Shown: piece by piece, positions 26,071 to 35,618 of the stretch
Layout of the letters: every line of letters begins with the position of its first letter
Position numbering within the stretch: position 1 is the first letter of the stretch
Source: Tretioscincus oriximinensis
Lineage: Eukaryota > Chordata > Lepidosauria > Squamata > Gymnophthalmidae
DNA length: 64,000 bases
Assembly (NCBI GenBank): GCA_022410635.1
Contig: JAJVDF010000134.1
Location: 1,648,430-1,712,429 of the forward strand
Direction of reading: 5' to 3'
Notes under the pieces: generated by a model
What the model saw: the letters and a program-made list of their open reading frames with translations, nothing else
Databases searched by the model: none
Told to the model about the DNA's origin: nothing
Translations under genes and position numbers: made by a program

Positions 26071-26417
26071 GTCGACTACTCATGGTGCATCCGTGGGCGT
26101 TGGCTGTTGCTGCCGCGGAGGAAGGTGACAGGAAGTGACGCTACTTCCTGGGTGATGAGGGATATATAACCCCCTTGCCGGGTGCCATCTTCCTCTTTTG
26201 TTGGCTGCCACACTCCTACTCCAGCCATGGCCTCCACACTCCTACTCCAACCATGGCCTCTTTTCTTTCTACTTCTGGGTTAATTTGTTAAGCACTTTAA
26301 TGTTAAAAGTTAGTCGTTGTGTCGTTTTATGTCACACATTTTGCGTTAGGGTTAAATTAATAAATATTTATGTGTTCAACTTAATTTGAGTCGTCTCCTT
26401 CTCTGCCTTCAGCTGCA
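26071..26417 (+). mobile_element. Short non-autonomous YR (Ngaro-like) retrotransposon derivative
   Basis: A 347-bp element joins a GC-richer 5' leader (starting gtcgactactcatgg) directly to the 3' end of the YR family. The leader matches the 5' end of the 40.0-41.0 kb element (cgtgggcg, gctgttgctgccg). The 3' part carries the family box (ccacactcctactccagcca) and ends gagtcgtctcc, as does 40.0 kb. All coding sequence and the hairpin region are missing. A 26-bp unit spanning the box is tandemly duplicated (26208-26233, 26234-26259). Assignment rests on similarity to the copies at 35.1, 40.2, 52.2 and 59.2 kb, two of which carry pol genes. Confidence 0.8.
26163..26191 (+). promoter_or_regulatory. 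Probable core promoter of the YR element leader
   Basis: TATATAA at 26163-26169 is followed by gccatctt (26184-26191), a YY1-like site. The same pairing occurs on the minus strand of the 40.0-41.0 kb copy: ttaaata at 40851-40857 and aagatggc at 40829-40836. Recurrence at the same place in two diverged copies supports a promoter role; activity is not shown. Confidence 0.4.
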
Positions 26418-28988
26418 ACACAGTCAACTGCTCACTCATATTTTTCCATATTTGGAGACTGGCTCAGTATGACCGAATACCTGGATCCAATATCTCTTAA
26501 CTCAGGAGGAGGAGGAGAACATTCTAGAAATCCTAGAAGTAGCCTGTTATACATTCACTTCAAGTTTTGAGTCTGCTCCATTAACCTTCAATTCCGAGCC
26601 AACTCTATTCATATGAAATTGTTCAATTTAGAACTCACAATAACGCAGGCTAGTTTCGTGACCTTAATATTGACTGGCAGTTCTCTTAAATCTACCCTAG
26701 AACAAATCCTATAATATAGGAAAACAAAACTGTATGATTTAGATGCCCTCACAGTGCATAAATTAGGTTTTATCTATAATATGTCAAGCATTACAAGCTG
26801 CCATGAGATTTCTCATGCAATCACTTAATGGGTCGAATAGAGGTGATTTGTCGAGTATCAATATTTAGCATTAATATTTTAAATTCTGTCAGACAGCTAG
26901 TAATGAACTCAGGCCCATAATAATAAAATTTCAGCAAGTGCCAATGTAACCATATAGTTTTAGGCCATGTTAAAAGCAGCAGGTATGGCAGAAAATAATA
27001 GAGATTAAGAAGGGAAATAAAAAAGTTATTTCTTTTTAAAGTCCTTTCTAGGTATTCAGTAAGAGTTGCGCTATTAAATATTATTTTAATAAAGATATAT
27101 CAGTGGAAAAAGAGCCCATGGAACCATCTGTGGTTTTTTGTGACCTAGGCTTGCAATTTATTATATTTATGCCTTTAGTCAATACTATATAGCATTTATA
27201 TCAAAATAAAATTAGACTGTGTGTATGTATTTCATTTATTTCTAGATTTTTCCTTTTCATTTTTCATGCTACATAACAAATGTTTCTCTCCTCCCTTTTT
27301 GCTATTTTATTGACTAGTATTTCCTCTTTTCATTACAATAATAAAATAGGCACACAGTATATGCAAAAGTCATTAGTGCCATGTATTAAACTGACATTCA
27401 CTTTTATTATTATTAAAATATCTTAATGGTTATTGCCGTATTAGTGAAATATATGGATTAACCTTCTAATAGTTATTCTGATATTAATAAGATCTACAAA
27501 GCAATTGTAATTTTTTTTATTGCTAATTTAATAAGATATACATGATATTTTTATATGGTCTCAGAGTATTTCATACTTAACTTGCTTCCAGAACTGGCTG
27601 TTATTAAGCATAAAGGAACACATGTTTTCAAAAGTTGCAGAATATATCATAGCCAGCAGGCATTTTATGAAAATGACTATAATGCAGATGTTAAATTAGA
27701 CCATATATGAATACTTTCTGAAAATGTAATGATTTGGGATAGGAAATTGATTCTAGAGTTGAATATTTTTCATTCAAACTGGGATGACAGGGAAGGAGAG
27801 CATGGCTTAGAGAGATGAAATTTCCTGACTGGACATACCAGCCCCATTCTTTGGAAAAAACCTGCTTAAAAGCATCTACCTCTTGTTTGGGGCCTTGTGA
27901 ATATGCCATCCTCCCCACCTAACCTTAAACTGGCTGAAACAAACTGCCATACATCCTGATAAACCGGGACAATCCCGGTTTGGAGGACTAAAATATAGTC
28001 CCCTCCGGGTTTTAAGTTCACATACAATGTTGTGTATACAGTCTGATAGTGGCTGGACAAGTTACGCCAAAGTCATTCCAGGCTGTACCAAAAGATTCCA
28101 CAAACTTAACCTGAAACCTTCTGCATTCAGAACAAATGCTTGTGTCTTTCTTATCAGAAACACACACAAACACACACAGCCCCATAATATTTTCAGAAAT
28201 AAAACAAGCAAATACAGCAAGTAAAAGAAACAAAGATAATAGTGATGGAAGACAGGAGAGATCTAAATGCAATCAGATAGGTAATAAATATGAATCCCTT
28301 TATTGCAAACTAAAAACTGACACAGCAACCAACATTATGCTATCAAAACAGGGTTGTATAAGTCCCAGAAGCTTCTGATATGTTATATAATTGGTCACAG
28401 AGTGGCTGTTTACTGAAGCAGCATCTTTACAGTGTATTGGCTGTTGGGATAACTTTATGTGTTGCTCAAACGCACAGTGCACTAATCTCGTTAACTGCCT
28501 ATTGAGAGAAACAGAGAAATGAACTTTGGCCTGATATACACATCTCTCTCCCTATCTTACTCCATCTGTATTCCTTATCCAGTTCCCCTCTAAAGAGCTA
28601 TCAAATGGTCAACTAAGATCATTTCAGATCAAGATCTAACCAAATGAAATCAAAGTTCACTCTCCTATTGATTCTCCAGAAAGGAAAGGGGTGGGAGATG
28701 AGTTATAAAATTCTATTCACCTCCTGTCTGTTGCTGGTATATCTACAGTACATATTCTTCTTTTGTATTATACTGACCCAATTCCCATTTTGCTCCCTTG
28801 AATTTATTCGCAATGTTTTCATTATATCTTCTGTGGCCCTGTTTCTGCATAGTTGCTTTTTGCAACACTTATTAATGTGGATTAGCTGGATGTGACTTAA
28901 CTGCAGTCGCGCATGTTTGCATTGTGCAGCTTCATCCACATTAGAAGTGGAATGAAGTCTGCCAGCAGGAAAATGACAAACTGTTGTT
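26418..28988. other. No recognisable gene
   Basis: Strongly AT-rich with no supported exon. A short palindrome (aaaccgggacaatcccggttt) sits near 27962-27982. Confidence 0.6.
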
Positions 28989-29002
28989 AAATATGATATT
29001 GT

Positions 29003-29356
29003 AGCAAACGATGAAGGGAGTGGTGCTGCCAATAACAGTCAACAAAAAACGAAAAGACACCACACGGCTGCTGGAAAAATGTTATTGAAAACATTTCGGT
29101 AAGCTTCTTCAGGCTGTGAAAAAAACCAGCCAAGGTAACGTTTACAAGAAATGTGTTAGTGTGAGTATAAGAAGCTCCACCAAGATACGATTCAAAAAAG
29201 TGTTGTAAATGTCTTCAATTGTGGTAGAAATCTCTAATCTAACCAGGCAGAGATAGCCCCTCCTTTCATTTGATACCCAGCATTATTATGAGTTTTCTGT
29301 AGTATTCAATAACATTTTTCCAGCAGCCGTGTGGTGTCTTTTCGTTTTTTGTTGAC
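29003..29356. mobile_element. Unclassified fold-back insertion with 14-bp target repeat
   Basis: Perfect 52-bp inverted repeats (29038-29089 and 29305-29356) begin gtcaacaaaaaacgaaaaga. A 14-bp direct repeat aaatatgatattgt lies at 28989-29002 and 29357-29370, so the inserted unit appears to be 29003-29356, with 35 bp outside the left arm. No coding region. The perfect arms suggest a recent event. The long target repeat is unlike the 2- or 8-bp duplications of Tc1 or hAT elements and more like a LINE-mobilised insertion. Confidence 0.75.
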
Positions 29357-29370
29357 AAATATGATATTGT

Positions 29371-29926
29371 GACAAATCATATGCTGCATTCAATTTACTT
29401 CAGCACTGTCTTTGAGGGAAGCTCCACACCTGTCTTCGAATCTGCCTTCAAAATTCCAAGTTTGCAAGTTCATCTTTGGAGATGGATATTCAATGACACT
29501 TTGAAGGCACTGTGGTCCATTCATTAAAACAACGTCATGTCTACAATTTATCTATGCTCAGCGTAGATGCGTCCTATGTTCAAATGTGCCACTTCTAATA
29601 CTTTTTTTTAGTAGCTTACATATAGAGCAAATTAATGTGCACTATCAATAATTTATTTTAGGGCACTGCTGTAACACATCTAATAAATATTAGCACAATT
29701 CCCAGGGGAAAAATGTGAAATAGTGAAGTCTTTAAACTGCCTTGTAAGGCTTTTGCAAATAGTGTCTATGTCTTCTTTATGGGACTTGGTATTCTTAGCC
29801 TCATTATTATAATTGCTACTACTACTATTATATAATCTGTACTACTATACTGTACAATAAAAAGCTGGAGTTTTGTTTTATATTTACCTTCACTATAAAA
29901 GAATGGCCCGTATAGCCACCCAAGTA
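29371..29926. other. No recognisable gene
   Basis: AT-rich sequence leading into microsatellites; nothing coding recognised. Confidence 0.6.
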
Positions 29927-30012
29927 TAATAATAATAATAATAATAATAATAGAATAAGAATAAGAATAAGAATAAGAATAAGAAGAATAAGAATAAGAA
30001 TAAGAATAAGAA
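29927..30012. repeat. (AAT)n-(AATAAG)n microsatellite, ends at an N joint
   Basis: (AAT)n then (GAATAA)n, stopping at a single N at 30013. It may be the expanded 3' tail of the minus-strand SINE whose body resumes at 31515, displaced by an intervening contig. Confidence 0.85.
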
Positions 30013-30013
30013 N

Positions 30014-30253
30014 GCTAGTTAGTTGCCCCAGTGTTACATTAATCTGAGCTGGGTCAAAGCCGTTATGGGGGGGCTGTACTGGCCAGGCTGGTAACGGATT
30101 AGGTGGGGCGGGGGCAGAAGACCCCCTATCGGTTGGGGGTGCTTCCACGGCCCTCCGCCTGGCTTGCCGGCTAGCGCGAGGGGCCCCTGGGCCCTCACCC
30201 TTAAGGGGTTTCCCTTTTTCCTTTGTGACCTCTTTGCTCCGTTTCGGTGGCAT
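30014..30253 (-). CDS. N-terminal part of YR-retrotransposon gag (partial)
   Basis: An ATG at 30251-30253 opens a frame of about 80 codons that runs into the N joint at 30013. The product is basic and proline-rich (starts MPPKRSKEVTK; later APAPPNPLPAWP), as expected for the N-terminus of a nucleic-acid-binding gag-like protein. The long GC-rich leader upstream and the downstream YR genes on similar contigs support assignment to ORF1 of an Ngaro-like element. No conserved domain is visible in this short piece, so the call depends on context. Confidence 0.6.
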
Positions 30254-31320
30254 GGTATCACTCTTGTAATCTGTATAAATAAATAGAATTTAAATGCACT
30301 TCCTCCAGTAAAAGTGACTATCCTTCTGTTATAAGACAAGTAAAGAGAACAAGGGTGTGCGTGTGAGGCTTTTGACCCCTTGCTTTTAATCAGGGCAGCT
30401 GCTCCTCCAACCACTAACCCAAAAACAAGCCCCTTGCAATATTCCCCCCAACCTGGGGGAGGAGGAAAAAAGCGTGTGTTGAAAAGCTTCACCAAACGCA
30501 CGTATAAACAGGTCAGCTGCTTGTTGCAGCGGGCCAGCCGCTAACCCCCAGCGCTTCCAGCGAGGGGGGAAGAGGATCCCCACTGATGAGGCCACCCCCC
30601 AGTCCTCCCCGGGGGTTTGAAAAGGGGGGGTAACCCTGAGAGCACCCCTCACACTGGTCACCGCCCCCCCCAGCACCCAAGCGGCCCAGCCGCTAAATTC
30701 CTATCCCCCTCTTGCTAACGCAGGCCAGCCGCTATCCTCTTTTATAATACAAAGGGGGGGTTTTGTCCCAACCACCCCCCCCCTTGGAGCAAACGGCCCA
30801 GCCGCCTGCCCCTCACCTCCTCGAGTCCCCGTGGGGAGGACCCCGGCGTTTATCTGGGGGGGGTGCTGCCTCTTCATTCCCCCTTTAGTCAAATAACACG
30901 CGGCCCCAGCCGCCAACTTTCCTGGTGGGGGGGGTTCTTTAACCCCTGCCCTCCGGAGGCAGCTGCCTTGTTCCCAGGGGGGGGGGTGTCGGCTAGCTGC
31001 CGCTGGCCCCCCTCTTTTCCAGGAGGCCGACTCGCCTCCTGTACACCCCGCGGCCTGGCCGCGACCACCCCCCTGTACCCGTCCGAGGCCTACCCTGTCT
31101 CCGATCCGATTCCGTCTCTTTGCTCGCCCAGTCCTGCGTTTGCGGCAGAGTAAAATTGCCTGCCACGTGGACTGGGCCCGACTGCTCCGGGAGCGACCTG
31201 CTGGAGCTCCTTCCTCGTCGGCGTCTCGAAGCNAAGAGGCCGACCGTCGCGCCGGCCTCTTGCTTTATACCCCGGTGTCGCACCCGGAAGTGCATCACCG
31301 GGTTGCCATGTTTTCGGAGG
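30254..31320 (-). promoter_or_regulatory. GC-rich 5' leader of YR retrotransposon
   Basis: About 1.07 kb of CpG-rich DNA between the element's 5' terminal repeat and gag. A motif like gcggcccagccgc recurs irregularly (about 30530, 30683, 30723, 30795, 30900, 31050), giving an imperfect minisatellite of self-complementary blocks. On the minus strand ggggtataaagc (about 31263-31274) is a TATA-like site. Open frames on both strands here are by-products of GC richness. A single N lies at 31233. Confidence 0.65.
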
Positions 31321-31343
31321 TCAATTCTGACCTCTCAAAACAT
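31305..31343. repeat. Imperfect palindrome at element terminus
   Basis: 19-bp arms (gccatgttttcggaggtca and its near complement) pair at 17 of 19 positions around ATTC; weaker pairing (acccggaag with cttccgggt) extends the structure to about 31282-31372. The right half belongs to the terminal repeat that recurs at 34810-34909, whose edge lies close to the palindrome centre. Confidence 0.8.
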
Positions 31344-31420
31344 GGCGGCGCCCGGAAAAGGAGCTTCCGGGTCGCGGAGCCGGTAAGCGGCGGCTCCCCT
31401 TAATTGGGGCCATCCTATTT
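31321..31420 (-). repeat. YR element terminal repeat, 5' copy
   Basis: This 100-bp block is 94% identical to 34810-34909 in the same orientation. One lies at the 5' end of a leader plus gag fragment, the other at the 3' end of a pol-bearing fragment, as expected for the A repeats of split-direct-repeat YR retrotransposons. It contains the palindrome-like ccccttaattgggg. Confidence 0.75.
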
Positions 31421-31513
31421 CTCTTTTGCAGACTAAACATTCCTAGATCCTTTAACCATTTCCCATAGGACATGGTCTTTAGATCACACACCATCCTTCC
31501 TTGAACTTGCTCT
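31421..31513 (-). mobile_element. CR1 fragment flanking the YR element
   Basis: Identical over its length to 32758-32850 (starts ctcttttgcagactaaac) and stops at the N at 31514. Most likely the same CR1 or a close copy placed next to the element. Confidence 0.85.
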
Positions 31514-31514
31514 N

Positions 31515-31760
31515 GCTTACAAGGATATATTTTTGCCCGAAGGCTCACATTCTATCTTCCCCACCAGGCTCTGGTGGTTCCCATGTATCTACTTGCAGTC
31601 AGTTGCAATTTCTTGCAATTCATGCTTTCGAATAGCTGGGTTGGCTAGAGCTACAGGCTAGTGGAAGGTGCTTAGCCCTCCCCACGTCCCACACAGGGCT
31701 TCGAAACCCCATCTCCCAGGCGAGAGACGAATTCCTAAGCAACTGAGCTATCCGTGCCTT
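31515..31760 (-). mobile_element. tRNA-derived SINE, 3' end cut at an N joint
   Basis: Same family as 1.1 and 48.1 kb: minus-strand head with gagctatccgtgcc, B-box region and body. The 3' tail (gctttgagtccctttg and beyond) is missing at the N at 31514. Confidence 0.88.
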
Positions 31761-32337
31761 TCTAATAAGAGAAAGTACCTCAAACTTTACAGCGAAACCT
31801 CAAACAATTTGCAAAGTTAATTTTTTTTAATTTTATTTTGAAAATAAATTAAAATAAATACAACAGTGCAAGATATAATAAAAAGAACATAAACATAAAC
31901 TTCCTAACCTCCCTCCCCCTCAAACAGATATCAATCTTTGCTCCATGAACATTTGAACAATGTTAGTCAAAAATAATTTGCCATGCCAGATCGTCCATAG
32001 GCTATGAGCTTATGCCATTTGATTGCCCATGATGGTTTAATCTGCAAACTTTATTTATTTCATTTCATCAGTGTTTAAAAAGTTCAGCCCCTTCAGAATT
32101 ATGGAGTATTTCTTAAAACAAACAAAATAATCAAAACAAGTAAGAATCCAAACTTGACTATATAATCCTTCATCTCTGTGTAAATCTTTCTCATCACTAC
32201 TTAGCAAAGGGTCTCAAGTCTTAAACAGAAAGTTCAGAAGGGGCTATATTGAAGAAATAATCTGATAGTTATTATAATCCTAAGACGTTTCAATAAAAAT
32301 GCAGAACAGGGTAAGTGTTTCGCAATTATTTTTTCTT
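31761..32337. other. No recognisable gene
   Basis: AT-rich. The 31815-31930 stretch (A-rich, then cctccctccccct) could be an old retrotransposon tail but no family is assigned. Confidence 0.5.
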
Positions 32338-32419
32338 AGGCAGAATGACACAGAGGTTAAGAACAGGCGTTTCAACATATTTGAGGCCCATATGTCTCAA
32401 ATATGTTGAGAAGCCTGTT
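32338..32419 (+). mobile_element. SINE head fragment with fold-back
   Basis: The segment gaggttaagaacaggcgttt resembles the head of the 43.97 kb SINE (gattaagaacaatggtcttt), and gaggcccatatgtct matches it too. It then folds back: 32362-32385 pairs with 32396-32419 (22 of 24). The CR1 at 32421 follows at once and SINE body sequence resumes near 33195, so a CR1 may have entered this SINE. Confidence 0.6.
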
Positions 32420-32420
32420 A

Positions 32421-33115
32421 TAGAATCATAAGAGTTGGAAGGGATCTCCAGGGTCATCGGGTCCAACCCCCTACTCAATGCAGGATTCATTAACCATCTC
32501 AGACAGATGACTGTCTAGTTTGTGTTTGAAGACTTCCAATGAAGGCGAACACACCACCTACTGTGGCAACCTGTTTCACTGGTTTATCATCCTTACTAAT
32601 AGAAAGTTTCTTCTGATATCTAATGTAAATCTACTCCCTTGCAGTTTCATCCCATTGTTTCTAATCTTTTCATGGGCCAATGAGAACAACGCTGATCCCT
32701 CTGTTCTGTGACAGCCCTTCAGATAGTTGTAGACAGCTATCAAGTCTCCTCTCAGTCTTCTCTTTTGCAGACTAAACATTCCTAGATCCTTTAACCATTT
32801 CCCATAGGACATGGTCTTTAGATCACACACCATCCTTCCTTGAACTTGCTCTAGTTTATCATTTTTTAAAAAAATTGGGGCCCCTAGAACTGAACACAGT
32901 ATTCCAAGTGTGGTCATATCAAAGTATTGTAGAGAGGAATAATTACTTCACATGATCGAGATGCTGCGTTTGCCTTTTTTGCTGCTGCTTCACACTGCTG
33001 ACTCAAGTTTAGTCTGTGATCTACCAATATACCCAGGTCCTTTTTACCAGTGCTGCTGCTCAAGCATATTACTCCCATTCTATTTGTGCTGTTTTCATTG
33101 TTGTTGTTAACCTCT
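32421..33115 (-). mobile_element. CR1 LINE, second lineage, 5'-truncated
   Basis: The plus strand begins tagaatcataagagttggaa and continues gtccaaccccctactcaatg, the classic 3' end of bird and reptile CR1. Reading the minus strand gives ORF2 C-terminal blocks (EQVQGRMVCDLK; KDLGMFSLQKRRLRGDLI; LRGDLIAVYNYLKG). This lineage differs from the 8.0 kb type in both 3' UTR and protein. Stops and frameshifts are present. Confidence 0.9.
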
Positions 33116-33194
33116 GTGCCACTCTGCCTCAGAAAAAATAATTGCAAAACATGTACCCTGTTCTGCATTGGAGAGGGGTTAAGCCTTAGCATGG

Positions 33195-33372
33195 AAAGAG
33201 GTGAGCCTTAGCTTCTCAGCCAACCTAGCTGTTCAAAAGTAAGCAATCACAAGTAGATGAATAAATACCATTATCTCAACGTGATTGGGAATGTAAGCCT
33301 TCAGGCTAAAAAGTAGTCTTTGAGTCTTTTCAGGTGAGAAAGGTGTAGTATAAAAACTCAGGTCTTCTTTTA
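33195..33372 (+). mobile_element. SINE body and tail, diverged
   Basis: Shares ctcagccaacctagctgttc, agcaatcacaagtaga and the gtataaaaactcag plus tctt tail with the 43.97 kb SINE. Its head is probably the fragment at 32338, beyond the CR1. Confidence 0.65.
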
Positions 33373-33859
33373 TAGGAGAAAACCTCTATTTACAATTGGG
33401 ATAGCAGAAATGTTTAATGATGTGATGCTCAAGTAAGCATTGCCAAGTAGGCATCGTTACTGTTTTCAATGTGTTGATTTTATATTTTGTTTTTGTTGCT
33501 ATAACCTGCCCCCAAACCTTGGTTTATAAGAATTGAGAAAAACTCAAATAAATAAAACAAATAAATAATATGGAGTTCTGAATTAGATATCTGGACCATT
33601 TACAGATCATTATTTTTCCTAAAATCTATTCTTGATCTCCCGTGCAGTAGAATCTAGCAAGAAGATATTCTCTCTGAAGCAGAGATTGAAGGTTCCTTTT
33701 TTTTTACTTCTGAAGTTATGAAATGAACTAACACGTGAGACTCTTGGAACCATTTTTCTATAAAGTCATTTAGGGCAGTGAACTGATACAAGGATACATA
33801 ATGAGCTGCTGTGTGCCGAGAAATAATGTATTGATTCTGAAATACTACAGAATTGTAAT
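33373..33859. other. No recognisable gene
   Basis: AT-rich with no supported exon. Confidence 0.6.
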
Positions 33860-33965
33860 AAGAACATAAGAACATAGCATATAAGGAGTTCTGTATCATC
33901 AGACCACAGCCCATCTGTTCTATCATCCTGCCTTACACAATGGCCCACAAATTGCTTCAGGCCAT
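33860..33965 (-). mobile_element. CR1 LINE 3' tail, diverged
   Basis: Begins aagaacataagaacatagca and continues agaccacagcccatctgttc, the CR1 3' UTR; similarity fades after about 33965. Confidence 0.75.
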
Positions 33966-34247
33966 TGTAATGCAGTAGACAGGGTCAAAACCCTTACCTG
34001 CTCTCACCTCCTACAAACCTTGGGATTGCAGGCATGACCTTCTTCCTGATTTACATCATAACTCTTTCAGACAGTCTCCACCTGGAACAATGTGGAAAAT
34101 ACATTTCTGTTCCAAGTCTATAGATAAGTGTCCATTTCTAACTCTCATGGTTTAATGATAAGAAAGAGGAAAAGAAAATAGAAAAGAAAAAAATCCTTGC
34201 TTCACTTTATCGTAATTGGTTTATATAATGTTTGTGATATAAAACAC

Positions 34248-34595
34248 TGTTGGGATTAGCCATATAGGTCATATATTAATTGGCATTAATATATCTGATA
34301 TAAAATATACAAGAATTGACCTTTGCTAGCACAAGAGAGGCCTGGGTGGAAATTTTTGAAAATCTCTGGAAACTCCATCCTCAGGAGGTAAACAGGAGAG
34401 GCCAAATCTCTTTTCCTGTCCTGAGGGCACATCTCATTCAAGGAACCCTGCCAGACTAAAGGGTTTAATGACACTTATTGTGGCAAAAGGGCATTCATTG
34501 TTTACTAGCCATGCACCTGGGCTAAAACCATTAGCTGGATAGTGGCAGAAAGAGGAAACCCATTAAGCTCTATTTCCCTTAGGTGAGTCACAGTA
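34248..34595 (+). mobile_element. Solo LTR (retrovirus-like), left part
   Basis: Begins TGTTGGGATTAGCC after the 6-bp sequence AAACAC (34242-34247). It matches the 62694-63524 LTR from its first base onward (gcattaatatatctgatata, gccagactaaa). It stops at the N at 34596; its continuation is at 37855-38346, followed by the second AAACAC (38347-38352). Non-coding. The TG start, polyadenylation signal and 6-bp repeats fit an endogenous-retrovirus-type LTR. Confidence 0.85.
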
Positions 34596-34596
34596 N

Positions 34597-34807
34597 TTTA
34601 ACCATTTCCCATAGGACATGGTCTTTAGATCACACACCATCCTTCCTTGAACTTGCTCTAGTTTATCATTTTTTAAAAAAATTGGGGCCCCCAGAACTGA
34701 ACACAGTATTCCAAGTGTGGTCATACCAAAGTATTGTAGAGAGGAATAATTACTTCACATGATCGAGATGCTGCGTTTGCCTTTTTTGCTGCTGCTTCAC
34801 ACTGCTG
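34597..34807 (-). mobile_element. CR1 fragment flanking YR element 3' end
   Basis: Differs from 32793-33000 at only about two positions (cccccagaac for cccctagaac; cataccaaag for catatcaaag). It abuts the YR terminal repeat near 34808. Such similarity within 2 kb, between N joints, suggests assembly duplication. Confidence 0.85.
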
Positions 34808-34809
34808 CT

Positions 34810-34909
34810 TCAATTCTGACCTCTCAAAACATGGCGACGCCCGGAAAAGGAGCTGCCGGGTCACGCAGCCGGTAAGCGGCGGCTCCCCTTAATTGGGGCC
34901 GCCCTATTT
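34810..34909 (-). repeat. YR element terminal repeat, 3' copy
   Basis: 100 bp, 94% identical to 31321-31420. It ends at CR1 sequence, marking the 3' boundary of the element in this contig. Confidence 0.75.
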
Positions 34910-35618
34910 ACCGGCGACTGACCAGGGAGTCCTTGATAGAGTAGTCAAACAAATTTATTAACAAACACATTCTTTAGTTTACCCCTACCCCAACAAAGTG
35001 AATACAGTGCAATAAATTACCTTAACAATGGTCAAACAAAATGGCAACAGTGCCAAATAAGTGTATTAACAATTATTCAAAAACCGCGCGTTTAATAATT
35101 GGCAAAGAAAACCTAAAGTGGAGGAAAAGGCCATGGCTGGGTATAGGAGTGCGGCGGGCGCAGCATCTTGGAAAGGTCGTCCCACTCGGCCTGTGAAAGG
35201 GGCCGACCCGGATGGGACTAAGAGTATATTGGCTGCTCAACCCNTTTTGAGTCAGCCTGTNCCACTGCCCAGCCCTGGGCTGGGTCAGCATTCCCTTGCT
35301 CACACCTTTGTGAGCCCAGCCCAGCTCACACCATTGCNAGCCTGGGCCACCAGAGGATCAAAGGAAGATTTGTGAGGCTCTCTGAGCGCAAACTCTGTCA
35401 CGAGCCCCCTTCCTTNACTTAAGGTAGCCTTCNGCTTCCAACCCCTCCCCAANGGCAAGCTCGGCTACCCTAAAACCCTTAAGGGGTCCCTCAATACTAT
35501 AACCTATGGGATCAGTCAGAGGATATCTGCCCCCACGGCCAGTGACTGTCCCTTCTGTCCAATCCAAGATGCATAACCCGCCACAAGAACGGCCTAAGCC
35601 GTTCCCGCCAGACGCCTC
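34910..35618 (-). promoter_or_regulatory. YR element 3' region with hairpin cluster and family box
   Basis: Non-coding end of the minus-strand element. On the plus strand it has an A-rich stretch (aaatttattaacaaac), the family box (ggccatggctgggtatagga at about 35130), then compact hairpins: 35179-35184/35213-35218 enclosing 35186-35191/35201-35206; 35231-35240/35247-35257; 35268-35272/35280-35284; and 35298-35304/35309-35315 (gctcaca..tgtgagc). The same layout, with different sequence, occurs at 40.25-40.43 kb. Ns at 35244, 35261, 35338 and elsewhere suggest collapsed copies. Confidence 0.7.

Noticed and set aside
30863..31386. Overlapping plus-strand frames suggesting a CpG-island gene
   Set aside because: The GC-rich region is the leader of a minus-strand YR element; frames exist on both strands because stops are rare at high GC.
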